From Flectobacillus rivi (GTDB lineage: Bacteria > Bacteroidota > Bacteroidia > Cytophagales > Spirosomataceae): a stretch of DNA of 64,000 nucleotides. The stretch spans positions 1 through 64,000 of the forward strand of contig NZ_JASHIE010000008.1 in assembly GCF_030056655.1 (NCBI RefSeq). Direction: 5' to 3'. Every line of letters starts with the position of its first letter. The stretch's first letter is position 1. The notes beneath the pieces are model-generated. The model made no database searches and was not told where the DNA came from. It worked only from the letters and a program-made list of their open reading frames with translations. The position numbers and the translations under genes are program-made. This document shows, in pieces, positions 25,330 to 33,294 of the stretch.

Positions 25330-25924
25330 AAAAATTGTTCGTTAATCCGACTGAAAATAAATGCGGATAATATGTCTTTATCATCTCTTGAAGTTTCAAA
25401 CGGGCTTTCATAAAGTTAGAACGTGACGTTCCTTCATTGATACCCAACATCTCTGCAATCTCACGGTGATTATATCCATCTACTACGTGCATCATAAAAA
25501 CCGTTCGGTATGAAGTGGGCAGCTTTTGCACCAATGCCAAAATATCCTCTGCCGCCATTTTATCAATCACGTTTTCGTCATAAACAGGCATAGTTGCATG
25601 TTCAACCTCTAGGCTGTATAAGTTCTTTTCTCGTTTGTGATAATAATTAATACACGTATTTACGAGAATCGTTCTAAACCAAGCCTTAAACGATTGAATA
25701 TTTTCATAACGATGGATATTTTGAAATACCTTCATAAAACCATCATTAAGTATTTCCTCCGCATCTTCCTGATTGGAGGCATACCTTTGACAGATATTTT
25801 TGGCATAACTGAAGTAACTCTTGAAGAGTACCTTCTGAGCGTCGGGATTTTGTTCACGGCAAGCTCTTAAGACACTTTCAAGGTCATCCTTGTCAAAGTC
25901 GGTATTTTTTTTTCTGAAAAACAA
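25319..25924 (-). CDS. ECF-family RNA polymerase sigma factor
   Basis: A 201-residue sigma-70 family protein with region 2 (FSYAKNICQRYASNQEDAEE, then FKAWFRTILVNTCINYYHKR) and region 4 (LPTSYRTVFMMHVVDGYNHR, then EIAEMLGINEGTSRSNFMKA). It has the short ECF layout without region 3. It directs polymerase to a small envelope or stress regulon. It is first in a two-gene operon with the overlapping membrane/barrel gene, a common sigma plus regulator arrangement in Bacteroidota. Confidence 0.95.
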   Translation of the reverse strand: MFFRKKNTDFDKDDLESVLRACREQNPDAQKVLFKSYFSYAKNICQRYASNQEDAEEILNDGFMKVFQNIHRYENIQSFKAWFRTILVNTCINYYHKREKNLYSLEVEHATMPVYDENVIDKMAAEDILALVQKLPTSYRTVFMMHVVDGYNHREIAEMLGINEGTSRSNFMKARLKLQEMIKTYYPHLFSVGLTNNFYEN

Positions 25925-26073
25925 AGGCTTAAGTGTTTTATAAAGCTAAGTTAAACATTTGAACAGACTATCTACTATTGTAATGGGCTGATATTCAATT
26001 CTACCCATCATAATCTCCTATTTTCCCTTATCTGAAATTCTTCTAAATAGTTTGACTGAGATTTAGTGTTTTC

Positions 26074-26107
26074 CGTTGCCTGAAAAAAAAAAAAAAATTA
26101 GGCAACG
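26074..26107. repeat. Hairpin with an A15 tract in its loop
   Basis: CGTTGCCT (26074-26081) pairs with AGGCAACG (26100-26107), and the loop contains 15 consecutive A (26083-26097). It stands in the 301-bp divergent spacer between the sigma factor and the outer-membrane protein gene. The rest of that spacer is AT-rich without a visible gene. Confidence 0.85.
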
Positions 26108-26225
26108 TTTTATCACACGATTGAGGTCATGTTTATTGAATTCAAACCAATAACATATTGAGAATGAGTAAACTCAAATCTTGGTATGTAACTGTATAGT
26201 AAGAACCATTTATTATATACATTTT

Positions 26226-26909
26226 ATGAAAAAGTTAAGAACACTTGTATTAATTAGCCTAACTACCATGACTGTTGGCGCTATGGCTCAGCAAAGCGCT
26301 GCTGTAAAAGATTCTAGTAAGACAGAATACATTTTGAAAGGACTAAGACCTGTAAAAATAAAACAGATAGGAGTATATGTGGCTCCCGAAACACAAATCA
26401 GTTATCTGGATGGTCATGTAAAACCTTTGTTTGGGGGCTCAGCGATGATTCTGTTAAATCAAAAATTAGGCATCGGGTTGAGTGGTTATAGTACTGGAAG
26501 GGGATTTCGCAATGGTGATGGAGTTGATTTTAGATATGGTGGCGTAAAAGTTGAATATACTTTTAGACCCAGCAAACGCTTTCACTTTAGTGTCCCAGTA
26601 TTGTTAGGAATGGGCTCAGCTAATGATAGACTAGGAATGGACAACGACAATAGAAATCCACAGCCTTGGGGCGGGCCATCGAGAAATGGTTTTGGAAATC
26701 GCTTTTTCGTAGCACAGGGAGGCATAAATCTAGAAGGTAATTTATTCAAATATGCTAAAGTTTTTGTAGGAGCGAATTATCGTTTTGCTGGCATCGACAA
26801 TCGTCGCTCAACTAGTACGTTAGATTACAATCAAGTGAACGGTCCGTCGGTAAATATAGGCTTGAAGTTTGGTTTATTTGATCATTCGCTTCAAAAGAAA
26901 AGCAAATAA
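26226..26909 (+). CDS. Outer-membrane beta-barrel-like protein
   Basis: A 227-residue protein with a signal peptide (MKKLRTLVLISLTTMTVGAMAQQ) followed by alternating hydrophobic strands with Gly and aromatic residues (VKVEYTFRPSKRFHFSVPVL and a final NIGLKFGLF), which indicates a small outer-membrane barrel. No specific family is recognised. The start at 26226 puts the signal peptide at the N terminus; the upstream in-frame 26181 does not. It is divergent from the sigma operon, so it may belong to that regulon. The SGNH-like gene follows 40 bp later on the same strand. Confidence 0.78.
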   Translation: MKKLRTLVLISLTTMTVGAMAQQSAAVKDSSKTEYILKGLRPVKIKQIGVYVAPETQISYLDGHVKPLFGGSAMILLNQKLGIGLSGYSTGRGFRNGDGVDFRYGGVKVEYTFRPSKRFHFSVPVLLGMGSANDRLGMDNDNRNPQPWGGPSRNGFGNRFFVAQGGINLEGNLFKYAKVFVGANYRFAGIDNRRSTSTLDYNQVNGPSVNIGLKFGLFDHSLQKKSK

Positions 26910-26949
26910 CGTATAGAGGAACAGGTTCAAAAATTAGCATTGATACAAC

Positions 26950-27750
26950 ATGAGAATCTTGGTCATTGGTGGGCATCAGGTTTTTGGATATGGTGTCGCT
27001 GCATCTAAAGGATTTGTCGATGTGCTTACCGAAAGTGTAAGCACACTCGACCACGAGCAGGTAACTGTAGACACCTTGGTACATTTTTCTATGGAAAAAA
27101 CCATCGAGGCGCTCATGGGACTTGGCAATTATATATCTAATTATCAGTTAATAATCATTCAAAGTGGATTAGATGAACTTGATGGAGAGCGTCCTTGGAC
27201 ACATTTATTTAGTGACTCATTCCATTCATTTAATCATCAAGTAGAAACAGACGAAGTGTACCGCAAAGCAATTATTGTTCCATCTAATTTGGCACTAATG
27301 CGGGAATTATATCGACCAAACCCTACTCTGAAGCAACCATCTCTAAGTTTTCCTTGTCTTCCTTATATCAAAAGGATGCTATTAAATAAAATGGCGAGTA
27401 CAGGGAAGCTTGGTGTAATCAAGCACTTTGAACGACAGCTCAAGGTGATGATAAATTTGCTTCAAAACTTTAAAGAAAAAGTAATCTTACTTGGACCACA
27501 GCCTAGTTTGAATCCTTGCACACAATTGCTAAGAAATCTTGGGGAGGATATTCTTAAAGACGTTTGTAAAGCACAGGATTTCAATTGGTTTAAAACAATG
27601 GAGGTGATTGAACCTCACCCCTATTTTTTCTTGCACGATGGCAAGCACCTCAATGCGCTTGGACATCGAGTGTTGGCCAGTCAGATACTAAGACACTATC
27701 GTTTTGAAGTTCGTAAACATCAATATTATTTCCAGCTATGTGACAATTAG
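26950..27750 (+). CDS. SGNH-hydrolase-like protein lacking the nucleophile serine
   Basis: A 266-residue cytoplasmic-looking protein. The N terminus MRILVIGGHQVFGYGVAAS sits where SGNH/GDSL hydrolases have GDS, and the C-terminal HDGKHLNALGHRVLASQIL corresponds to block V with its Asp and His. The middle IIIQSGLDEL replaces block III GxND. The Ser to His change and the loss of the block III Asn suggest it is either non-hydrolytic or uses different chemistry. The family assignment rests on these blocks and their order. The gene follows the outer-membrane protein gene closely and may be co-transcribed. Confidence 0.65.
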   Translation: MRILVIGGHQVFGYGVAASKGFVDVLTESVSTLDHEQVTVDTLVHFSMEKTIEALMGLGNYISNYQLIIIQSGLDELDGERPWTHLFSDSFHSFNHQVETDEVYRKAIIVPSNLALMRELYRPNPTLKQPSLSFPCLPYIKRMLLNKMASTGKLGVIKHFERQLKVMINLLQNFKEKVILLGPQPSLNPCTQLLRNLGEDILKDVCKAQDFNWFKTMEVIEPHPYFFLHDGKHLNALGHRVLASQILRHYRFEVRKHQYYFQLCDN

Positions 27751-27792
27751 TCTTAGCTAAGAAGTCAAGCATTATAAAACTCACTAAATTTT

Positions 27793-29247
27793 ATGAATAG
27801 TATGCTACGTTTCAACATCATCAAATTTATAACCGTAGTCAGTATTAGCCTGTTGGTGTTTACGGCATGTTCAAAAAAGGAAGACTCAACAGTTACTCCT
27901 ACAGACAATACCCAGCAGATTAATCAGTGGATTTATGATACGATGTCAGACGCATATTATTGGTATGATCAGTTGCCAGCCATTAGTACGCTATCGTTAA
28001 CGGATGCTTCTGATAGTTTCTTTGAAAAGCTGGTATATCAACGCAGCACCGTCGATAGATTCTCGATGGTAACAGACGATGTTGATGAACTCGAAAAAGA
28101 GTTCAATGGTGTGTCAAAAGTTTTTGGCATTCGCTATATGCTTGGTTATTTGGACAATACACAAACCAATGTGGGTCTTGTTTTAACTCAAGTAATTACA
28201 GGAAGCCCTGCTGCGGTAGTAGGACTAAACAGAGGTGATATTATTGTAAAAATCAATGGACAGAATATTACTAGTAGTAATTTTTCATCTTTGATGGGTA
28301 ACGAAACGGTTACTTTTACTTTAGGAAGTATTACCAATGGCAGTATTGCGGCCACTTCGAATACTGTATCGGTTACCAAAACAGAGGTCACTGAAAATCC
28401 TGTAGCATTTTCAAGCATTGTTCAAAAAACCTCTGCTAATAAAACCATCGGGTATTTGGTTTACACACAATTTGTGCCAGGACTTGACAGTGGCGATACC
28501 TTGAAATACGATAACCAGTTGCGTAGCATTTTTGCAGATTTTAAAGCTGCTGGGGTCAACGAATTAGTATTGGATTTGAGGTTTAACCCAGGAGGGTATA
28601 TCAGTAGCGCCACAACATTGGCATCACTGATTGTCAACAACTTAACAACGAATAAGGTTTTTTTTAAAGATCAATACAATAGTAAATATCAAACTTATTT
28701 TGCGAAACAATATGGAAGCAATATATTTAACAACTATTTTTCTATTGAAAAAAATAATATTGGCAATAATCTAAACCGAGTGTTCGTATTAACATCTAAC
28801 GGAACAGCATCATCAAGCGAGCTGGTGATCAATGGATTAAAGCCATATATGCAAGTAATTACGATTGGGGAACATACCTATGGAAAAAACCTTTTTGGAA
28901 CGCTGGTGGCTGACGACCAAAAGCGTTGGAAATGGGGAATTTACATGATGTTAGGTATTACTCAAAATGCCAATGGGGAATCAGACTATGGAAATATAAA
29001 CGGAATTGCACCAACTTATGCTGTAGATGACAATGTATTGCCGTTACAGCCTCTGGGGAACGATTATGAACCGTTATTTAACAAAGCCTTAACTGTGATG
29101 GGCGTGTCGGTACCAAATACCAATGGCGCTCGTCAGAATGCAGGAATTTTATTAAATTACACCTCCCATGAAAATTATGCAGATAATCCGATGAGGAACG
29201 AGAAATTTATGATCAAAAACTATCTCCCCAAATTAATTAACAAATAA
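27793..29247 (+). CDS. S41-family serine protease lipoprotein with PDZ domain
   Basis: A 484-residue protein with a lipobox (LVFTAC, Cys26), so it should be anchored in the envelope. A short helical region is followed by a PDZ domain (TGSPAAVVGLNRGDIIVKIN) and the S41/C-terminal-processing core: VLDLRFNPGGY, TSNGTASSSE (residues about 334-343, nucleophile probably Ser340) and Lys365 in TYGKNLFG. These give the Ser-Lys dyad of Tsp-type proteases that cut exported proteins. ATG codons at 27793 and 27802 are both possible starts. A small gene follows after only 2 bp. Confidence 0.93.
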   Translation: MNSMLRFNIIKFITVVSISLLVFTACSKKEDSTVTPTDNTQQINQWIYDTMSDAYYWYDQLPAISTLSLTDASDSFFEKLVYQRSTVDRFSMVTDDVDELEKEFNGVSKVFGIRYMLGYLDNTQTNVGLVLTQVITGSPAAVVGLNRGDIIVKINGQNITSSNFSSLMGNETVTFTLGSITNGSIAATSNTVSVTKTEVTENPVAFSSIVQKTSANKTIGYLVYTQFVPGLDSGDTLKYDNQLRSIFADFKAAGVNELVLDLRFNPGGYISSATTLASLIVNNLTTNKVFFKDQYNSKYQTYFAKQYGSNIFNNYFSIEKNNIGNNLNRVFVLTSNGTASSSELVINGLKPYMQVITIGEHTYGKNLFGTLVADDQKRWKWGIYMMLGITQNANGESDYGNINGIAPTYAVDDNVLPLQPLGNDYEPLFNKALTVMGVSVPNTNGARQNAGILLNYTSHENYADNPMRNEKFMIKNYLPKLINK

Positions 29248-29249
29248 TT

Positions 29250-29501
29250 ATGAACGTATCAGAAAGTATGACACTTTGCACGGTTAAAACCCCGCAAAGA
29301 CCTCATTACGATGAAATTGTACAAAAGCTTTCTCAGTGTTGTTATTGGTGCAAACAAACACTTGGGTTAAAACTTTTCAGAGGCTTTCAGATGGCTATTA
29401 CGATTGCTAACCAAGAACTTACATTTGAATTAAAAGATTTATCGTCAGAAAAAAATCCGACTTATTTCTTTGACTTGGTAGAACAACATCCCCTAGCATA
29501 A
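29250..29501 (+). CDS. Small hypothetical protein downstream of S41 protease
   Basis: An 83-residue protein that I do not recognise. It begins 2 bp after the protease stop and ends just before a strong terminator, which is the main argument that it is real. It contains CCYWC (residues about 30-34), an odd cysteine cluster, and no signal peptide or membrane segment. A role linked to the protease is possible, but nothing in the sequence shows one. Confidence 0.55.
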   Translation: MNVSESMTLCTVKTPQRPHYDEIVQKLSQCCYWCKQTLGLKLFRGFQMAITIANQELTFELKDLSSEKNPTYFFDLVEQHPLA

Positions 29502-29510
29502 TATAGCCAT

Positions 29511-29545
29511 AAGATTTCATCCATAGTTTTTATGGATGAAATCTT
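29511..29545. terminator. Intrinsic terminator of the S41 protease operon
   Basis: AAGATTTCATCCATA (29511-29525) pairs perfectly with TATGGATGAAATCTT (29531-29545) around a GTTTT loop. Confidence 0.88.
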
Positions 29546-29638
29546 GAAACCAATCGTTCATCTTTCTGCTACAAACTTATTACCTGTGCCATCTTTACGT
29601 TTAGACTAACCATATATTTTAACAAAATCTTTCATCCA

Positions 29639-30148
29639 ATGACACGTTATGAGTTCTTAAAATCGATGGGCTTTCAGGGAGGCGCATTAATGGCATTGCT
29701 TGCCTCTTGCCAATCTAATAATGACCCTACTCCCACTTCGACCACCAGTTCAAGTTCGTCATCAAGTAGTAGCAGCTCATCTAGTTCGGGGAGTACATCC
29801 GGCTCTACCTCAGGTACAGGCACATCGTCTGGCTCTTCTTCTGGCTCAACGCTTTTAGCTTCTGTAGACTTAACAGCTACTGCAAATGCGGCTCTAAAAA
29901 ACAGTGGTGGTTATATTATCGTCAACAGTATTGTTGTAGCACGTACTGCTCAAAATACGTATGTGGCAGCCACACAAACTTGTAGTCATGAACCAAAGAA
30001 AAAAGTGACCTTTCTAAATGGTGAATTTTTCTGTTCAGAACATGGTGCCAGATATAGCACTACAGGTGTTGGACTTAACAGCTATGGAGCCAAAGGTTTA
30101 GCAGTATATACAGTGACCGTCAATGGTAATACATTAGAAATTTCATAA
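29639..30148 (+). CDS. Rieske 2Fe-2S lipoprotein with serine-rich linker, copy 1
   Basis: A 169-residue protein. The N terminus MTRYEFLKSMGF leads to a hydrophobic stretch and a lipobox-like LLASC (Cys24). Residues about 35-76 are almost only Ser, Gly and Thr, a flexible tether. The C-terminal half is a Rieske domain with Cys115-x-His117 and Cys132-x2-His135, the ligands of a 2Fe-2S cluster. It should carry electrons at the membrane surface or periplasm. No cytochrome b or oxygenase partner is adjacent. It is a paralogue of the gene at 30603, with which it shares the MTRYEFLK start, the NAALKNSGGYII segment and the metal site. Confidence 0.92.
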   Translation: MTRYEFLKSMGFQGGALMALLASCQSNNDPTPTSTTSSSSSSSSSSSSSSGSTSGSTSGTGTSSGSSSGSTLLASVDLTATANAALKNSGGYIIVNSIVVARTAQNTYVAATQTCSHEPKKKVTFLNGEFFCSEHGARYSTTGVGLNSYGAKGLAVYTVTVNGNTLEIS

Positions 30149-30602
30149 AATTGCTCATAATCATAAGTAATCGTGCAGAATAAGATTTAAGTTATGTGTT
30201 TAGGCACTAGGCGACAGGCACAAGGCACAGAGTGTTAAAATGTTTTTTATTACCCACAGCCATGCTTTTTCCAAAACCCACCGCCGAGAGCCCTTACCTG
30301 AAACCAAGCACAATCTTAAATTTTACCAGCATTAAGCTTTATGCTGTAGACTAAAAGTTGAAAAGAATTTCTCATGAAATAATTTAAGCTCTTTTGCCTA
30401 ATGCCTATGACTTACAGCCTAAAGCGTATTAATGCAGTTTTATTTTGCATTAATACTTAAGTTCTGAATAAAGAGAAAAAGCCTTTAACAATTAATATAG
30501 AAGATTGTATATCAATCAATTACCTATATTAATTATTAAAACTCAAAACTCCTAATTCGACACTCAAAACTCAAATAAGTCCATTTACTAACCATATTAA
30601 CA
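30149..30602. repeat. Repeat-filled spacer between the two Rieske genes
   Basis: The 454-bp spacer has a GGCACAAGGCACAGAGTGTT element (about 30205-30240) of the GTGCC family. It also has an element at about 30395-30453 with TTGCCTAATGCC, ACAGCCTAAAGC and TTTTATTTTGCATTAA, matching 17297-17386. I see no gene. The spacer makes it doubtful that both Rieske genes are on one transcript. Confidence 0.6.
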
Positions 30603-31016
30603 ATGACACGTTACGAATTCTTAAAAAATGCAGGGTTTGGCGGAGCCGCCCTAATGACTCTTCTTACTGCATGTAGTAAAAGCTCTGATTTATCTCCTAT
30701 TGCAACCCCAGGAAGTGTAGATTTTACACTTGACTTAACAACTTCAGCCAACGCTGCCTTAAAAAATAGCGGTGGTTATATTATCAATAGCAATGTTGTA
30801 GTAGCACGTACATCGCAAGGCACTTATGTGGCAGGTTCGCATATTTGTACACATGAAGCAAGAACAAAAGTGGTATTTCTAAACAATGAATTTTATTGTA
30901 CAGAACACGGCGCTCGCTTTACTACAGCAGGAGTTGGACTAAATAGTTATGCAAGTGCAGGATTAAGTGTGTATAAAACCGAACTATCTGGAAATTCGTT
31001 ACGTATTTATTCTTAG
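30603..31016 (+). CDS. Rieske 2Fe-2S lipoprotein, copy 2
   Basis: A 137-residue paralogue of the preceding gene without the serine tether. The lipobox is LLTAC (Cys24); the cluster ligands are Cys82-x-His84 and Cys99-x2-His102. The body is strongly similar to copy 1 (TANAALKNSGGYII versus TSANAALKNSGGYII). It leads directly into the thioredoxin-ApbE genes 67 bp downstream, so it is more likely than copy 1 to be part of that operon. Predicted function: periplasmic or outer-leaflet electron carrier. Confidence 0.92.
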   Translation: MTRYEFLKNAGFGGAALMTLLTACSKSSDLSPIATPGSVDFTLDLTTSANAALKNSGGYIINSNVVVARTSQGTYVAGSHICTHEARTKVVFLNNEFYCTEHGARFTTAGVGLNSYASAGLSVYKTELSGNSLRIYS

Positions 31017-31039
31017 AACATAAGAGTAACGTCAACTTC

Positions 31040-31067
31040 GATGGCTATGTTTTCGGATAAAGCCATC
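31040..31067 (+). promoter_or_regulatory. Hairpin between Rieske copy 2 and the thioredoxin gene
   Basis: GATGGCT (31040-31046) pairs with AGCCATC (31061-31067) around a T-rich loop, followed by TATAACTT and an A-run. It ends 16 bp before the thioredoxin ATG. It could be a weak terminator or an attenuator setting relative expression. The stem is short, so it may be incidental. Confidence 0.4.
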
Positions 31068-31083
31068 TATAACTTAAAAAAAG

Positions 31084-31521
31084 ATGAAAATACTAAGTGC
31101 TTTTGTTATTTCCTTTCTTTTGAGCCTAGCTCCCGAATGGAAAACCGACTTTGCTTCTGCAAAGCAAGAAGCTACACAATCTCACAAGTATATTTTGCTA
31201 AACTTTTCGGGCTCAGACTGGTGTGTACCTTGTATTAGATTGAAAAAGGATGTTTTTGAAACAGGTACTTTTCAAAACTTCGCTACTGAAAAACTGGTAT
31301 TAGTTCGTGCGGATTTTCCTAGATTGTCTAAAAACAAGTTAAGCCCACAGCAAACCGAGCATAATGAAGCTTTAGCAGAAAAATATAATCCCGAAGGTAA
31401 ATTCCCTTACACGTTATTGATTGATGCCAATGGTAAAGTCGTAAAAACGTGGGATGGCTATACCAACACGCCTCCTGAAGAATTTATCTCTCAAATTAAC
31501 AAGATTACGAATGCCAAATAG
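31084..31521 (+). CDS. Exported thioredoxin-fold protein with CVPC site
   Basis: A 145-residue protein with a signal peptide-like start (MKILSAFVISFLLSLAPEW) and a thioredoxin fold of the Thioredoxin_7/TlpA-like kind. The redox site is WCVPC with Cys47 and Cys50, and the cis-proline is in KFPYTLLID. It should reduce or relay disulfides outside the cytoplasm. It is 1 bp from the apbE start, so the two are co-translated. Likely partners are the cysteine-tailed DUF4266 lipoprotein and the DsbD-N-like protein downstream; that is inference. Confidence 0.9.
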   Translation: MKILSAFVISFLLSLAPEWKTDFASAKQEATQSHKYILLNFSGSDWCVPCIRLKKDVFETGTFQNFATEKLVLVRADFPRLSKNKLSPQQTEHNEALAEKYNPEGKFPYTLLIDANGKVVKTWDGYTNTPPEEFISQINKITNAK

Positions 31522-31522
31522 C

Positions 31523-32455
31523 ATGAGCCAAGTCGAAGTACATAAGCAAGGTCATCGCTTGATGGGTAATTATTTTGAAATTAGCGTAGTCAGCGATAAT
31601 GCCGACTACGCTAATAGCTGTATCGACCAAGCCGTAGAAGAAATCAAGCGCATTGAACGCCTTCTGACTACCTTCAACGACCAAAGTCAAACGAATCAAG
31701 TCAATGCAATGGCAGGGATTGCTCCTGTTGAAGTGGATGCCGAAATGTTTGATTTGATTGCTCGTGCACAACGAATATCAGCTCTGACGCAAGGTGCATT
31801 TGATATTACTTATGGCTCGATTGACAAAAGCTTATGGAATTTTGATACCAGCATGACTGCTTTGCCAAGTAAAGAAATCGCCTTGGAGTCTGTTCGCTTG
31901 ATTAATTATCAACATGTAATCTTGAATCCAGATCGTCGCACAGTTTTTTTGAAAGAAAAAGGAATGCGTATCGGATTTGGTGGTATCGGAAAAGGTTATG
32001 CCGCCGAAAAAGCTAAACAATTATTAAAATCGTTAGGTATAAAAAGCGGTATTGTCAACGCTGCTGGTGACCTCACTACTTGGGGCAATCAGCCCAATGG
32101 AAAACCTTGGACCATTGGCATTGCCAATCCACAAGCTGGCGAAAGTCCTTTTTCGTATTTGTCGATCAGCGATGTGGCTGTAGCTACGTCGGGCAATTAT
32201 GAAAAATACGTGATGATTGATGGCAAAAAATATTCACATACCATCGACCCACAAACAGGCTTACCTGTGTCAGGCATACAAAGCGTAACTATTATAAGTC
32301 CCAACGCAGAACTATCTGATGCTATGGCTACTCCTGTGATGGTGATGGGTATCAGAGTAGGACTAGACTTAATCAACCAGATGCGACAGATAGCTTGTAT
32401 TATTATTGATGACCAAAACAAAATTTATACCTCACGGAATATTAACATAAAGTAA
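31523..32455 (+). CDS. apbE: FAD:protein FMN transferase (ApbE)
   Basis: A 310-residue ApbE/Ftp family enzyme. Visible motifs are RLMGNYFEIS at the start of the fold, the GGIGKGYAAEKAKQLL and GIVNAAGDL nucleotide/metal region, and the VATSGNYEKY plus HTIDPQTGLPV C-terminal signature. The enzyme moves FMN from FAD to a Thr/Ser of a target protein using Mg. No signal peptide or lipobox is present from the start at 31523, nor from the overlapping 31511, although most family members are exported lipoproteins. No classical SGAT-type target is in the window, but the next protein has an SGAN sequence. Confidence 0.93.
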   Translation: MSQVEVHKQGHRLMGNYFEISVVSDNADYANSCIDQAVEEIKRIERLLTTFNDQSQTNQVNAMAGIAPVEVDAEMFDLIARAQRISALTQGAFDITYGSIDKSLWNFDTSMTALPSKEIALESVRLINYQHVILNPDRRTVFLKEKGMRIGFGGIGKGYAAEKAKQLLKSLGIKSGIVNAAGDLTTWGNQPNGKPWTIGIANPQAGESPFSYLSISDVAVATSGNYEKYVMIDGKKYSHTIDPQTGLPVSGIQSVTIISPNAELSDAMATPVMVMGIRVGLDLINQMRQIACIIIDDQNKIYTSRNINIK

Positions 32456-32580
32456 TAATGCAGTCCGAAAATCGATGATAACCAAATCGTAAAATTATAT
32501 TTTGTCCGTTTTACAATTTTCAACTTTTCGCATATTGCCAAAGCTTTGTTGATATTTCACAAACAAATCGACTACTCAGT

Positions 32581-32811
32581 ATGAAATCAACACGTTTTAA
32601 CATAAAAATAGCAGCATTGCTATTGATGGGAGGCCTAGCCACAAGCGCTTGCCAAACTGTAAAGCCTTACCAAAAGGCGTATATTAATGATTCTGATATG
32701 GAATTGAGTTCTCGTAAGGTTGTCAAATTTGAACAAAACTTCCAACTGTATCGTGAAGGTGCTTCGGGTGCCAACGGCGGTAAAACAGGTGGCGGTTGCG
32801 GCTGTAACTAA
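32581..32811 (+). CDS. DUF4266 lipoprotein with C-terminal GGGCGCN tail
   Basis: A 76-residue lipoprotein with the lipobox ATSAC (Cys24). The mature part is about 52 residues and ends in a glycine-rich tail REGASGANGGKTGG followed by GCGCN, with Cys73 and Cys75. I recognise this as a DUF4266 protein, for which no function is established as far as I know. The tail could bind metal, form a disulfide handled by the neighbouring thioredoxin, or carry a modification. EGASGAN resembles the DGxSGAT site used by ApbE. It lies 3 bp before the DsbD-N-like gene. Confidence 0.88.
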   Translation: MKSTRFNIKIAALLLMGGLATSACQTVKPYQKAYINDSDMELSSRKVVKFEQNFQLYREGASGANGGKTGGGCGCN

Positions 32812-32814
32812 TTT

Positions 32815-33282
32815 ATGATGAATTGCTTTTTAAGAATACTACTAATTGTCTTTTGTATAGGTTATTCCCCTCTACAAGCACAGACCAAACGAGCAAATTT
32901 TTCGGTATCTACTACCAAAAAATATCCGAAAAAAGGCGAGACGATTCAACTTGTACTCGAAGCACAAATTTTTCCTAACTGGAAATTATATGCTAGCGAC
33001 GCACAGGTTGTACCAGGGCCTAAACCTGCTTATTTGGTGATTCAGCCCCATGCTAGTTTTAAACTTATTGGAGGGCTAAAATCTATTAATCCCCACAAAG
33101 AGAGGGACACATTCTGGAAAGGACAAGTAGTGTATTTTGAAAAAAAAGCACGATTTACACAAGCCATTCAAGTTCTCGAATCTCACACTCAAATTACAGG
33201 CAAAATCATTTACCAATTGTGTACGACCAACAATAGCTCTTGTGTTCAACATCAAGACTCTTTCCAGGTGCAGTTACACTAA
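32815..33282 (+). CDS. DsbD N-terminal-domain-like exported protein
   Basis: A 155-residue protein with a signal peptide (MMNCFLRILLIVFCIGYSPLQAQ) and a body like the immunoglobulin-fold N-terminal domain of DsbD-type thiol:disulfide exchangers. YPKKGETIQLVLEAQIFPNW begins the fold, and two late cysteines (YQLCTTNNSSCVQHQ) fit the redox pair of that domain. It has no membrane or thioredoxin domains of its own. It is packed between DUF4266 and DUF3570 genes (3 and 12 bp), so it is probably a dedicated redox shuttle of this system. The exact start (32815 or 32818) is ambiguous. Confidence 0.75.
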   Translation: MMNCFLRILLIVFCIGYSPLQAQTKRANFSVSTTKKYPKKGETIQLVLEAQIFPNWKLYASDAQVVPGPKPAYLVIQPHASFKLIGGLKSINPHKERDTFWKGQVVYFEKKARFTQAIQVLESHTQITGKIIYQLCTTNNSSCVQHQDSFQVQLH

Positions 33283-33294
33283 ATTCATTGAAAC

